A stretch of DNA of 64,000 nt. Source: Mycolicibacterium vulneris. Lineage in GTDB: Bacteria > Actinomycetota > Actinomycetes > Mycobacteriales > Mycobacteriaceae. The notes beneath the pieces are model-generated. The model made no database searches and was not told where the DNA came from. It worked only from the letters and a program-made list of their open reading frames with translations. Of this stretch, positions 43,924 through 52,709 are shown one piece after another. The stretch covers positions 62,001-126,000 of the forward strand of contig NZ_NCXM01000009.1 of NCBI RefSeq assembly GCF_002104765.1. Reading direction: 5' to 3'. Both the position numbers and the translations under genes were made by a program. How positions within the stretch are numbered: position 1 is the first letter of the stretch; each line of letters starts with the position of its first letter.

Positions 43924-45453
43924 TCACTCGGGCATCGCTACGGACATCGGCTCGGCCGCCACGCCGCTCTCGACATTGCCTTCGCTGGGGTCCGCTCTGC
44001 TGGATTCGCCCGGCTGTCCACGTCCCACGTTGGCGAAACCCATCGCTAATCCCAGCAGCATGCCGAACACCACGGAGTCGGGGGTGTCTTCGATGTTTGG
44101 ACCGACGATGGCTAAAACCAGGAAGCCGACGCTGACGGCGGCGCTGATCTTCGCGGGCTTCGCCGCGCAGCGCAACGCCCGGACGACCGGGGTTAGCGCA
44201 AATAGCGCGAAAGCTGCCATGCCCAGCGCGCCGGCTTTGACGAGCCACCAGAGATAGAAGTTGTGTGCGTAAGTGGTGCCCAGTAGCGCGGTGAATTGGT
44301 CAAACCCGAACGCGTCGTTCCCCGATCCCTCGTCCCCGAAGGGCAGGCGATAGGCGGCACCCATTCCGTGGCCGAACACAGGCGCTTTGGCAATGGCACG
44401 GGTGAGAGCGGCATTTTCGTCCAGCCTGTATTGCGTCGATTCGTCTACGGCGAGCGAGCTCGCCGTGACGCCGCCGAGCACCCGGTGAGTGAAGCCGGCG
44501 AACTGACCGCCTAGCCATGCCCCGACGCTCGAGTGCTGCAGCAGGAACAGCGCGACCGGCACCATCACGGCTAACAGCGCCGCGCTGCTGACAAAAAATG
44601 TCGCCGAGCGGAGCAGCGCTCGCCAGCCAGGGTTGGCGAAGAACGCAACGACGGCGGCCGCGGCGATCGCGATCAGCGTGCCGCGGGAGAAGGACAGCAG
44701 CGAAATGACCAGTGCGGGCGTGCCCATAGTGAAGTACGTCGCGAGCCTGACTCGGCCGAGGATCTGAGCGGCGACCAGGGCGGCGAGCACCGCGATGGCC
44801 GGCGCGGTGGTGGGGACGATCAAGCGAATGATCGAGCCGCCAAAGCTCGATTCGCCGATGGTCTCGAAACGGCCGGTCAGGCGCAAACCCGACGACGAAC
44901 TCACCACCGCCATCGCCGCCGAAAACCACAGTGTCAGGATGAGCGTGCGCGCCGCTCCCTTAAGGTAGTCGCCGTGCACGATCAACAGTGCCAGCAGGTA
45001 TCCGGCGACCATTTCGAATAGGGATGTCGCTTCGTGGAGTATTACCTCGGGGGCGTATCCGGCCGCGAACCCGATCCCGGTATACAACACGACGGTCAAC
45101 ACGAACATGCCCGGCAACCAGAAATCGGAGAACCGCGGCCTGACCAGCTGGATCAAATAGAAAATCGCCGATAACAGAGCAACGTGCCAGACGTAAATCG
45201 CTACCGGGCCAATGACTTTCCCGACATACAAACCGATGGGCAGCGCGCCGAACGTGTAAAACAATGCGATCCATGCCATTGCCTCTGGTCTGGCCCAGTA
45301 GACGACCAGGCCGAACATCATGCCCACTAGGACGACACCTACGTAGGGGTCACGCACCGATGCGACGCCGAAGGCGAAGCATCCAAAAAGAAAAAGCGAC
45401 ACGACCCCGGTGGCCAGCACCAAGCGATGGCGTTTCCGCAGGTAGTAGATCAC
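43924..45453 (-). CDS. O-antigen ligase/polymerase-like membrane protein (Wzy_C family)
   Basis: Protein of 509 residues with about twelve membrane segments and a large outer loop (about residues 320-400, GGVTASSLAVDESTQYRLDE with HGMGAAYRLPFGDEGSGNDA) before TYAHNFYLWWLVKAGALGMA. That loop plus the HN-x-YL pattern is typical of Wzy/WaaL proteins, which polymerise or attach lipid-linked repeat units outside the membrane. The start overlaps the end of the Wzz-like gene by four bases. Confidence 0.87.
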   Translation of the reverse strand: MIYYLRKRHRLVLATGVVSLFLFGCFAFGVASVRDPYVGVVLVGMMFGLVVYWARPEAMAWIALFYTFGALPIGLYVGKVIGPVAIYVWHVALLSAIFYLIQLVRPRFSDFWLPGMFVLTVVLYTGIGFAAGYAPEVILHEATSLFEMVAGYLLALLIVHGDYLKGAARTLILTLWFSAAMAVVSSSSGLRLTGRFETIGESSFGGSIIRLIVPTTAPAIAVLAALVAAQILGRVRLATYFTMGTPALVISLLSFSRGTLIAIAAAAVVAFFANPGWRALLRSATFFVSSAALLAVMVPVALFLLQHSSVGAWLGGQFAGFTHRVLGGVTASSLAVDESTQYRLDENAALTRAIAKAPVFGHGMGAAYRLPFGDEGSGNDAFGFDQFTALLGTTYAHNFYLWWLVKAGALGMAAFALFALTPVVRALRCAAKPAKISAAVSVGFLVLAIVGPNIEDTPDSVVFGMLLGLAMGFANVGRGQPGESSRADPSEGNVESGVAAEPMSVAMPE

Positions 45454-46853
45454 GTTGAGCCGCGGAGTTTCGTTCGGTAGGTCCGGTAGGAAGCCTTGGC
45501 GTGCCGGGACAGGCGGGCGTCGGTCAGCACCGTGCCGATGATGCGGGCACCGGCCGCGTCCAGCTCGGTCAACGCGTCGGCGAGTTCTGCCTCGGTGGTG
45601 CGGCCTGCCCGGATGACCAACACGGTGGCGTGCGCAGCGCCGCTCAGCATGCTGGCATCGGCCGTCCCCAGCACCGGTGGCGCGTCGATCACCGTTCGGT
45701 CAAACTTAGCGGATAGCTCCCGCATCGCGTTCTCCAGCGCGTCCGGCAGATACGCGCTGCAGGGCAGGGTCCCACGGCGGGCGGCGCGCGGCGCAAGCAC
45801 GAAGAGCTTGGCAATCGGTGTCGGCTTGACGACTTTGACCGCGGTTGCGGGGTTGGCCAGCGCGCTGGCAAGTCCTTCGCCCGATTCCACCTTCAGCAAA
45901 CCGGCAATCACCGGTCGACGGGTATCGCCCTCGACGAGCAGAACGCCTTCGCCAGATTCGGCGGACGCCTTCGCCAGGTTCAGCGCCGTGGTCGTGGTTC
46001 CCTCGCCGCCGAACGGTGCCGTCAGCACCACCAGGCGTGCTCCGGGTCCGGCCGCTCTGAGTAGACGTGCCCGCAGACCTCGGACCGCATCATCGGATGA
46101 GACGTCGGTGCCGAATCGCGGTGCGGTGCCGCGGTTTCCCGGCAGCTCAGCCAATGTCGGCAGCTTGGAAAGCCGTTCCAGCTGCTGGCGATCTCGCACC
46201 GTGTGATCGGTGGCCTCGCGGGCCAACGCCACGCCCACTCCGAGGATCACCCCGGCCACCAGTCCCAGGGCCATGTTGCGTACGGGCACCGGACTCTTCG
46301 GATGACGTGGCACGGCGGCCGGCTCCACGACCGTCGCCCGGGCCAAGATCGTCTCGGGTTGCTGCGTTTGCACTGGCGGTGGGTCGTCGTTCTGCTGCGG
46401 GGGCGCTCCCTTCGGAGTTCCGCCGAGTGATCCGACGAGCGTGACGAATTCATCGGCCACCGCTTTGGTCAGTACGGCGCTGCGATTCGCGTCCGTGTCG
46501 GTGACGACGATCGTGAACAGCATTGATTTCGGCACGTACTGGACGCGAGTCTTGCCGGCTAGGGCGTCGGCACTGATCGGGAGGTCGTAATGTGCGACCG
46601 CACGCTGTGCCACGGCGCGTCCGCCGGCAATCGCCGCGTACGACGACAGCCGATCTTGCACGGCCTGCGTCCCGTAGTACAGCTGGGTTGGATCCGTCTG
46701 CCCAGGGAAGGAGATGAGCACGCTGGCCGACGACTCGTAGTTCCTCGTCTGAAACGCCGTGACAGCCGCGGCGCCGGCCAGACAAGCCAACAACGCAGCG
46801 GCGAACAGCTTCCAGCGAACTGTAATCGTCCGGGCGAAGGTGCGGAAATCCAT
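45450..46853 (-). CDS. Wzz/BY-kinase-like chain-length protein with atypical P-loop
   Basis: Protein of 467 residues. A Wzz domain is framed by TM1 (about 15-33, KLFAAALLACLAGAAAVTAF) and TM2 (about 193-212, NMALGLVAGVILGVGVALAR), followed by a cytoplasmic CpsD/Wzc-type domain. The Walker A reads APFGGEGTTTTALNLA: the invariant lysine is Thr. Walker A' is LLVEGDTRRP, with only one of the two usual Asp, and Walker B VIDAPPVLG is intact. There is no C-terminal tyrosine cluster beyond YRTYR. It probably sets chain length; kinase activity is doubtful. Confidence 0.88.
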   Translation of the reverse strand: MDFRTFARTITVRWKLFAAALLACLAGAAAVTAFQTRNYESSASVLISFPGQTDPTQLYYGTQAVQDRLSSYAAIAGGRAVAQRAVAHYDLPISADALAGKTRVQYVPKSMLFTIVVTDTDANRSAVLTKAVADEFVTLVGSLGGTPKGAPPQQNDDPPPVQTQQPETILARATVVEPAAVPRHPKSPVPVRNMALGLVAGVILGVGVALAREATDHTVRDRQQLERLSKLPTLAELPGNRGTAPRFGTDVSSDDAVRGLRARLLRAAGPGARLVVLTAPFGGEGTTTTALNLAKASAESGEGVLLVEGDTRRPVIAGLLKVESGEGLASALANPATAVKVVKPTPIAKLFVLAPRAARRGTLPCSAYLPDALENAMRELSAKFDRTVIDAPPVLGTADASMLSGAAHATVLVIRAGRTTEAELADALTELDAAGARIIGTVLTDARLSRHAKASYRTYRTKLRGST

Positions 46854-46946
46854 CGAGTGATACCTCTCTATGCCCTACCCAGCCATTTGTTACCTATAGC
46901 GCGTTTGAATTGGTCGTCGCGTCTCATCGGCGATTCGCTGACTCGA

Positions 46947-48890
46947 CTATGTTCTGCGGTGGCGGTACACAAGCACGCCGCCACCTGCAGCGGCAACCGC
47001 GGCCCAAGCGCCGGCGACCCACAGCATCCACGTGTGGTCGTCCTCGTGCTTCGGCGGTTGCGCAGCGATGTCGGTGGGCGGATTGGCCACGGTGATTGGT
47101 TCACTGCCCGGGACCGAGATGATCTGTCGTCCGTCCAACCCGAACCAGCGGCCCTGCTCAGCGGACAACCACCGCAGCAATTCATCGAGTTGCCCGGGCG
47201 CTCCGTTGGAGGTAGCGATCAGAAGCGAGCGATGACCGTCAAACGCGGTCTGCAGCGAACCGAAGTGGATCGATGGATCGAGGGCGAGCGTGATGGACTC
47301 GCCCCCGGCGTCCAAACCGTCGATCGTGATGCTGCCCTGCTCTGCGTTGAAGGGCAGCGCGATCGTCTGGACCGGCCAAGCTCCGGCAGAAATCAGGATT
47401 GCCGGGTCACGGCTGTCGATGGCCTGCTTGAGGCTGACCACCTTGGTCGCCAACGGCACCGCGCTCAGCTGTTGTAGGCCCACCATGATCTGGACTGCGC
47501 GCACGGTGTCGTTGAATGCGTCGTCGGTGATGCCGATTTGAATGCGTGGCATCAGTGACTGCGGAATGGACGGAAAGCCTTTCGGGATAGGCGGATTGGC
47601 TCGGCCAGTCTGGACCTCGGTCTTGGGGTCGATCTTCAGGGTTATCGGAAGGTACTCGCCGCAATGACCCGCATCCCCGGTGGTATGCACCTTGATCGAG
47701 AGGCTGGTGGAACGAGTCAGTGCCCGATCCGGAATGTCCACCCAGCGATCGATCGTGCCGTTTGCTTCGGCCGGCCATCTGTTAACCGTCTGCCCGGCGA
47801 CCGAGGCGACCACTTCACCGCCGAAATTGTTTGGAAGGGGTGTGTGCGAGCCGATCAGGTGCACTCTGATGTGGTCGAGCGAATGACCCCATCGCGTCTG
47901 GTCCAGGCTGATTCCCACGTCAGGCCACAGATCCTCCGCGCTGAGTCCGGTCTGATTCAGTTGTTCAAGGGTGGTGGTGTCGCTGGCCAGCTTCTGCTTG
48001 TTCGGAAGCGGGCCGGCGCTCGTGGTAGGGCCGAGCGCGAATCGCAATGAGGGATCCGTAAGTAGGCGCGTTTGGTTGGTGAGCTCGTCACCAGGGCCCG
48101 AGATGAGCAGCGCGGGAACTCCTGCGTCGCCCTGCAGCGAAAGGCCCTTATCTGGGCCCTCTTTGATGATGATCTGCCGTTCCAAAGGTAGGGACGGGTC
48201 TACCACGGTGGCCCCGCGGTCGTAGAGGGCTTCGACGACCACTTGCGGATTCTGGCCGCTGTAGCGATCTTCCAGCGCCGCGGCCATTTGCACCGCCGCG
48301 TCGGATTCCTGCTGCGTAGGCTTGGGCGGCAGCCAGATGGTCAGCTTGCGGAGCACCGGGGGGAGGAAGTCGGCGACGGTCTTCGGTGCGACTTCCGCGC
48401 CGGCGAACGCAATTGATCCGTTGACAAGCCGTATCGGGGACAGGGGATCCCAGCAGTAATTCTCCAGCGGCAGTACCGTCGCCGTCAGGGTGAGACTAAC
48501 CGACTTACCGGTGACCTTTGTTCCTGCAAGGGGAATCACCATCTGAGTCTGGTCCTTGGACGGTAACTCCATCCGGGTGATCGTGCGGTCGTCCTGTGTG
48601 ACCGTAAGGTTGCCGAACCGTAGATTGACTGGGATTTCGAGCGTCGCGTTCAACGAGATTGGATTCAATCCCGCGGGGACCGCAAACGTCAGACCAGTGA
48701 CGGAAAGTTCGCGGTGCGGATAGAACTCGATCGTGCTCTGTGCGCCCAGATTGGGCAGCGGAATGGTCGGAGCTTCGATGATGGCCCCGCCACCGCCGAC
48801 CGGGTCCGCCGCCGCGGGCGGGGCCGCCAAGACCAGCAGCGCGATGACCCCGGCAAACGCTTTAAGCCGGTGCGAGCGGCTCCATTTCAT
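46947..48890 (-). CDS. BcsB-like exported membrane-anchored protein
   Basis: Protein of 647 residues from ATG 48890. Signal peptide (residues 1-28, AFAGVIALLVLAAPPAAADP), then beta-rich carbohydrate-binding-like and alpha/beta modules as in BcsB (YCWDPLSPIRLVNGSIAFAG, LPPVLRKLTIWLPPKPTQQE, GHCGEYLPITLKID), and a C-terminal membrane helix (about 620-642) before YRHRRT. BcsB guides cellulose across the envelope with BcsA. No BcsA-type synthase is in the window, so its partner here is unknown. A degraded copy lies at 58033-58530. Confidence 0.78.
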   Translation of the reverse strand: MKWSRSHRLKAFAGVIALLVLAAPPAAADPVGGGGAIIEAPTIPLPNLGAQSTIEFYPHRELSVTGLTFAVPAGLNPISLNATLEIPVNLRFGNLTVTQDDRTITRMELPSKDQTQMVIPLAGTKVTGKSVSLTLTATVLPLENYCWDPLSPIRLVNGSIAFAGAEVAPKTVADFLPPVLRKLTIWLPPKPTQQESDAAVQMAAALEDRYSGQNPQVVVEALYDRGATVVDPSLPLERQIIIKEGPDKGLSLQGDAGVPALLISGPGDELTNQTRLLTDPSLRFALGPTTSAGPLPNKQKLASDTTTLEQLNQTGLSAEDLWPDVGISLDQTRWGHSLDHIRVHLIGSHTPLPNNFGGEVVASVAGQTVNRWPAEANGTIDRWVDIPDRALTRSTSLSIKVHTTGDAGHCGEYLPITLKIDPKTEVQTGRANPPIPKGFPSIPQSLMPRIQIGITDDAFNDTVRAVQIMVGLQQLSAVPLATKVVSLKQAIDSRDPAILISAGAWPVQTIALPFNAEQGSITIDGLDAGGESITLALDPSIHFGSLQTAFDGHRSLLIATSNGAPGQLDELLRWLSAEQGRWFGLDGRQIISVPGSEPITVANPPTDIAAQPPKHEDDHTWMLWVAGAWAAVAAAGGGVLVYRHRRT

Positions 48891-49084
48891 CGCTGCATTG
48901 TAGCCAGTTGGACCACGCCCGTTCGGCCTCTCTTCAGGGCGTTGCGGGATAAAAAAGGCACGGGATCGTCGACGAGTGCCGTCGCCGGATCGATCCTCAC
49001 CGTCACACCGTGTTTCCGCGCGCTGTCCCAGTATTTTTCGGCCCTGTGCACGCGGCTGGCGAACCTGCTTGTCGTTGATCTCAA
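48887..49084 (-). CDS. Possible small or remnant ORF coupled to the BcsB-like gene
   Basis: 65 codons from ATG 49084 ending in TGA that overlaps the ATG of the BcsB-like gene (ATGA). Text such as HRAEKYWDSARKHGVTVRID and DDPVPFLSRNALKRGRTGVV looks protein-like and could be the tail of a lost gene. No family recognised. Confidence 0.25.
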   Translation of the reverse strand: MRSTTSRFASRVHRAEKYWDSARKHGVTVRIDPATALVDDPVPFLSRNALKRGRTGVVQLATMQR

Positions 49085-49214
49085 TTCCTCTCGAAAACTC
49101 GGTCGGCATAGGGCAAACCGTCTTAATATCGGTCGCTGACGACGAAAGTTTCGGTGTGTGCTCGATTTGGCACGGGCATGCCTAGCGGTCCGCGACGCTG
49201 AGCATCAGGCCTCC
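48891..49214. other. 324-base gap inside the polysaccharide series
   Basis: Lies between the GT2-GT4 fusion gene and the BcsB-like gene. Apart from the doubtful 65-codon ORF nothing is recognised; a promoter for the BcsB-Wzz-ligase run could lie here, but no convincing pair of elements was found. Confidence 0.35.
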
Positions 49215-51239
49215 TCACCGTATTGCGTCAATCGCGTCGAGGTAGGCGTCAGTCATCGCTTCCACCGTGTAATGCTTACGCATGCGCTCGAAGCCACGCA
49301 GTCCAACCGAGGGCAGTGCGGTGGGATCCGCCAGGATCTCGGCCAAGCGATTTCGCCATTCCTGCACCGTCACCTGCTCGACGAGGAAGCCTGCCTTTCC
49401 GAATTCGAGCATTTCTGGGACTGCGCAGATCGCCGACGCGGCAACCGGTATCGCCCGGGCCATGGCCTCGAGAATTACCAAAGGGAACGCCTCGGAGCGG
49501 CTGGGCAGGCACAACAGATCAGCCTCGGCCAGCGCATGCCCGGGACCGGGGGACCAGCCACGCCAATGAACCCGGTCGCGTAACGCGGTGGGGGTCCGAT
49601 CCTCGAGTTTCGCCCGGTCGGGACCGTCGCCGAATATCGATAGAGTCCATGAAAATTCCGTCAGGTCACCGAGCGCATCGACCAGGAGGTGGGGGTTCTT
49701 GTGCTCTACGATCCGCGAAAGCATCACCAAATGCACTGGAGCGCCGTCCTGGCGGATCCGCTGGCTGGGTTGGGCCTCCGTGGTGACGCCGTTGGGAGCC
49801 ACGAAGTGTCGTCCAGTCAACCGATGGTGTGCGACGAGCATGTCCCAATGGCGTTGCGCCAGAACAATAAATCCATCTGCTCGGGACATTGCGGCGGCGA
49901 GCGGTCGCGAATAGATCGGTCGATCCTCGTCTGGCGGGGTGTGCGGAGCGACCAGCCAGCGCCGATCGCGGCCAGCGGCCCTCCACAGCGTGCCAAAACC
50001 CGTCTCCGTGTTGGTGTCGCCGCTGATCAATACCGCTGGGCCTAGGGGTAGATCGACGGTAGGCGCCCACCATGGTTGACGCACCACCCGCACGCTGTGC
50101 GGAATCTCCTCGATCAGCGGGCCGAACCGTTGCGCGCAGACGATGGTCACCGAGTGGCCGCGGTGAGCCAATTCTGCTGCCAGCAGCGCCTTCTGCCGCT
50201 CGGCTCCGCCGTACACCAGGCGGTTAGTGACGATCACGATCGCCGGCAGATTTTTACCTCGGCTTCGTCGTGCCGTCCGACGGGCAGCGCGCTTCGCGGG
50301 CTGCAGTCTGTCCAAAAGCGTTGTTCCAAAGAGATATATATCCCCATGGTGGACGCTGTTTTGATGCTCGAGTACGAGGGCGGCATTGGCGCGCAACAAG
50401 TCGGCAACACGACGGCGTTCGTCGGTCGAAAAGTCTCCATCGGGCACTGTGCCGACTTCGAGCGCACCGAAGTCAGCCACCGGATCAACTCGAGCGACGC
50501 CAAGTTCGTCGGCCAGCAAAGTGCGCCAGCCCGCCGCGCGGGCACGAATCTGCCAGTCGATGTCCCCGCCGTATCCGAAGAATTCCTCGTCGAAACCGCC
50601 GATGGAGTTCCAGGCGGCGCGGCTGATCGCCAGGCAGGCGCCGTCGAGATAGCCATCGACACCGCGTGATTCGACGGGTTGGTGCCTAAATCGGGGCGAA
50701 ATCGGTGTCCGGCGTAGCGAACTCGAGTGCCCAGTGGCCGCCATCAGCGCACGCAACAGCGTGGGGCGGCGTGCTGCGACGTCCCACGCAGCCGGACCAG
50801 GCGGGGCCGCCTCGCCCCAGGCGCACGCCATCGGCGACACCGCTGCCACTGCAGGCCGGCGCAGCAATTCTCTCGTGCGTGTCAACGCTCCGCGCAGCTC
50901 AGCAGTGGGACTCAAGAGGAGCAGATCGGAGTCGCTTGGTGTGTGTGCCACCAACGCATTGAATGCCGTGCCGATGCCGACGGGTACCGGCCCTAGGACC
51001 CAATGGGCTGCCGGGTACCGGGCCGCAAGTTCATGACGACCGGGATAGCGTGCTCCGCTGTTCTCGTAGACAAAGACGGGCAGTTCAGGTAATTGCTTGG
51101 CGACGCTGGCCAAACACCTCTCGACCAGGTCATGGCTCTTGTCAGTCACGATCAGTACCGCAAGGGGGCGCTCGGTCGGCAACGTGGCTGTCCCACCGAT
51201 CGGGCGTTTCAAGTATGCCCGGTCCCTTTCGCGGGTCAT
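49215..51239 (-). CDS. Two-domain glycosyltransferase (GT2-like plus GT4)
   Basis: Protein of 674 residues from ATG 51239, overlapping the flippase stop by four bases. The N-terminal half is GT-A/GT2-like (PLAVLIVTDKSHDLVERCLA, LLLLSPTAELRG, GYLDGACLAISRAAWNSIGG at about 190-209, FDEEFFGYGGDIDWQIRARA). The C-terminal half is GT-B/GT4 (NRLVYGGAERQKALLAAELA at about 325-344, MLSRIVEHKNPHLLVDAL, SRSEAFPLVILEAMARAIPV at about 580-599). One polypeptide could add two successive sugars. Confidence 0.88.
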   Translation of the reverse strand: MTRERDRAYLKRPIGGTATLPTERPLAVLIVTDKSHDLVERCLASVAKQLPELPVFVYENSGARYPGRHELAARYPAAHWVLGPVPVGIGTAFNALVAHTPSDSDLLLLSPTAELRGALTRTRELLRRPAVAAVSPMACAWGEAAPPGPAAWDVAARRPTLLRALMAATGHSSSLRRTPISPRFRHQPVESRGVDGYLDGACLAISRAAWNSIGGFDEEFFGYGGDIDWQIRARAAGWRTLLADELGVARVDPVADFGALEVGTVPDGDFSTDERRRVADLLRANAALVLEHQNSVHHGDIYLFGTTLLDRLQPAKRAARRTARRSRGKNLPAIVIVTNRLVYGGAERQKALLAAELAHRGHSVTIVCAQRFGPLIEEIPHSVRVVRQPWWAPTVDLPLGPAVLISGDTNTETGFGTLWRAAGRDRRWLVAPHTPPDEDRPIYSRPLAAAMSRADGFIVLAQRHWDMLVAHHRLTGRHFVAPNGVTTEAQPSQRIRQDGAPVHLVMLSRIVEHKNPHLLVDALGDLTEFSWTLSIFGDGPDRAKLEDRTPTALRDRVHWRGWSPGPGHALAEADLLCLPSRSEAFPLVILEAMARAIPVAASAICAVPEMLEFGKAGFLVEQVTVQEWRNRLAEILADPTALPSVGLRGFERMRKHYTVEAMTDAYLDAIDAIR

Positions 51240-52699
51240 GCCGGCATCTTTTTGCGGGTGAGCGAGGTCAACATCGGCCAGCTGACGGGCCCGATCGCCA
51301 TGTTGACGGCCAAGTAAACGACAGCGGCAACGCCCAGAACGAGAACCACTTGGTGGCCTGATAGCAACAGCACCGTCCCGGCGCTGGCGGCCGTCGGTAC
51401 AAACACCCGGAACAGGAACCTCAGCGGCGTGCGGTAGCCGCATCGGCGTCGCAGCCACCAGCTGGAGCTCACCATGCTGAATATCTCCGTGCACACCAAC
51501 GTGACACCGGTGCCCACAGCGCCGAACTTTCCGGCTAGAGCGAGATTCAGCGCGATGTTGAGAAGCAGTGTGAACAGCCACATCCGGAAGAAGAACTTCT
51601 GCTCGTGGGCAGCGAACAGGCCCTGACCGAGAGCGTCGGCGACACATCGCAGGGCTACCGCGACGAACAGCAAACTCAGCGTCATCGTCCCGCGTTCGAC
51701 GAAAGCCCGGTCGCCGAAGAACTCGACCAGGGGGCCGGCTAGCAACGCACCGATCGCGGCCACTGGGACCACCAGGAAGTACATGAGTTCGACACTGCGC
51801 CGCAGGAAGCCGGCGAAAGCGCCGATATCACGGGAGAACAGCTCGGTGGTGGTCGATAGCGTCGACTTGAGGAAGAAGATTGACAGGACCTCGATGTTGA
51901 ACGCGATCGTGTACGCCAGCCCATACACGCCTACCTCGGAATCGGTGCTCAGCAATGACAGGATCACGCCGTCCGCGCGCCAGTACACGATCGCGATCAC
52001 CAGCACGCCCATCAGCGGCAGGCTTTCCCGCAACAGATCCAGCGCCTCTCGCGGTGCGAAGATCGGGCGCAGCGAGATGCGTTGGGCCGCCGCGGTTCCC
52101 TGTATCAGAAGTTGTACAGCCGGCGGGATGAGTTGGGCGACGGCGAACCATATGACCTCAGCTCGTGTGGCCACTAGATAAGCGACCATGGCCAAGGTGG
52201 CTAGCCGGCTGACGACGTCGGAGATGGCCACTGCGGAGAAGCGTACGGTGGCAACAAAGACCGGCTCGAACCGTTTGGTGACTGTCATCATCAGCAGCTG
52301 ACCGGAGAGCACCACGAGCATTACCCGCACGTCGCGATCGTGGTAGATGAGGAGCCCGGAGATTGCCGCCGCAGCAGCCAGCGGCACGCAATACAGTAGT
52401 GACAGACCGCTATTGACGCGAACCAACCGCTCGAGGCCTTCCGGGTCGGACGTGACACGGCGCACAATGACGGTTCCAACGCCGAGATCTGTCAGGCTGA
52501 GCCACATCCCGATGAAGACGACCGCGATGGTGAATTGGCCATAGAGGCCGGGACCCAGGTACCGGGCCGTCATCGCCACGGAAACGACCGAAGCCAGCAT
52601 CCCAAATGCCCGGCAGGTCAGCTGGATAGCGTAGGCGTGGGCGATCTGCGACAGCGGGACCGACCGCGGGCCCGCAACGTCGGCCAACGGGTTTGTCAT
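51236..52699 (-). CDS. Wzx-type polysaccharide flippase (MOP superfamily)
   Basis: Integral membrane protein of 487 residues with about 12-14 helices, no signal peptide, and the MOP-transporter look: AIQLTCRAFGMLASVVSVAM, LTDLGVGTVIVRRVTSDPEG, then a repeated half. It flips polyprenyl-diphosphate-linked repeat units to the outer face. It lies between the initiating transferase (10 bases upstream) and the GT2-GT4 gene (overlapping), so all three are co-translated. Confidence 0.88.
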   Translation of the reverse strand: MTNPLADVAGPRSVPLSQIAHAYAIQLTCRAFGMLASVVSVAMTARYLGPGLYGQFTIAVVFIGMWLSLTDLGVGTVIVRRVTSDPEGLERLVRVNSGLSLLYCVPLAAAAAISGLLIYHDRDVRVMLVVLSGQLLMMTVTKRFEPVFVATVRFSAVAISDVVSRLATLAMVAYLVATRAEVIWFAVAQLIPPAVQLLIQGTAAAQRISLRPIFAPREALDLLRESLPLMGVLVIAIVYWRADGVILSLLSTDSEVGVYGLAYTIAFNIEVLSIFFLKSTLSTTTELFSRDIGAFAGFLRRSVELMYFLVVPVAAIGALLAGPLVEFFGDRAFVERGTMTLSLLFVAVALRCVADALGQGLFAAHEQKFFFRMWLFTLLLNIALNLALAGKFGAVGTGVTLVCTEIFSMVSSSWWLRRRCGYRTPLRFLFRVFVPTAASAGTVLLLSGHQVVLVLGVAAVVYLAVNMAIGPVSWPMLTSLTRKKMPA

Positions 52700-52709
52700 A
52701 GGCGTTTCA

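Noticed and set aside
43781-44248. 155-codon minus frame before the methyltransferase
   Set aside because: Mostly antisense-frame shadow of the ligase gene's 3' end, with Arg-rich filler.
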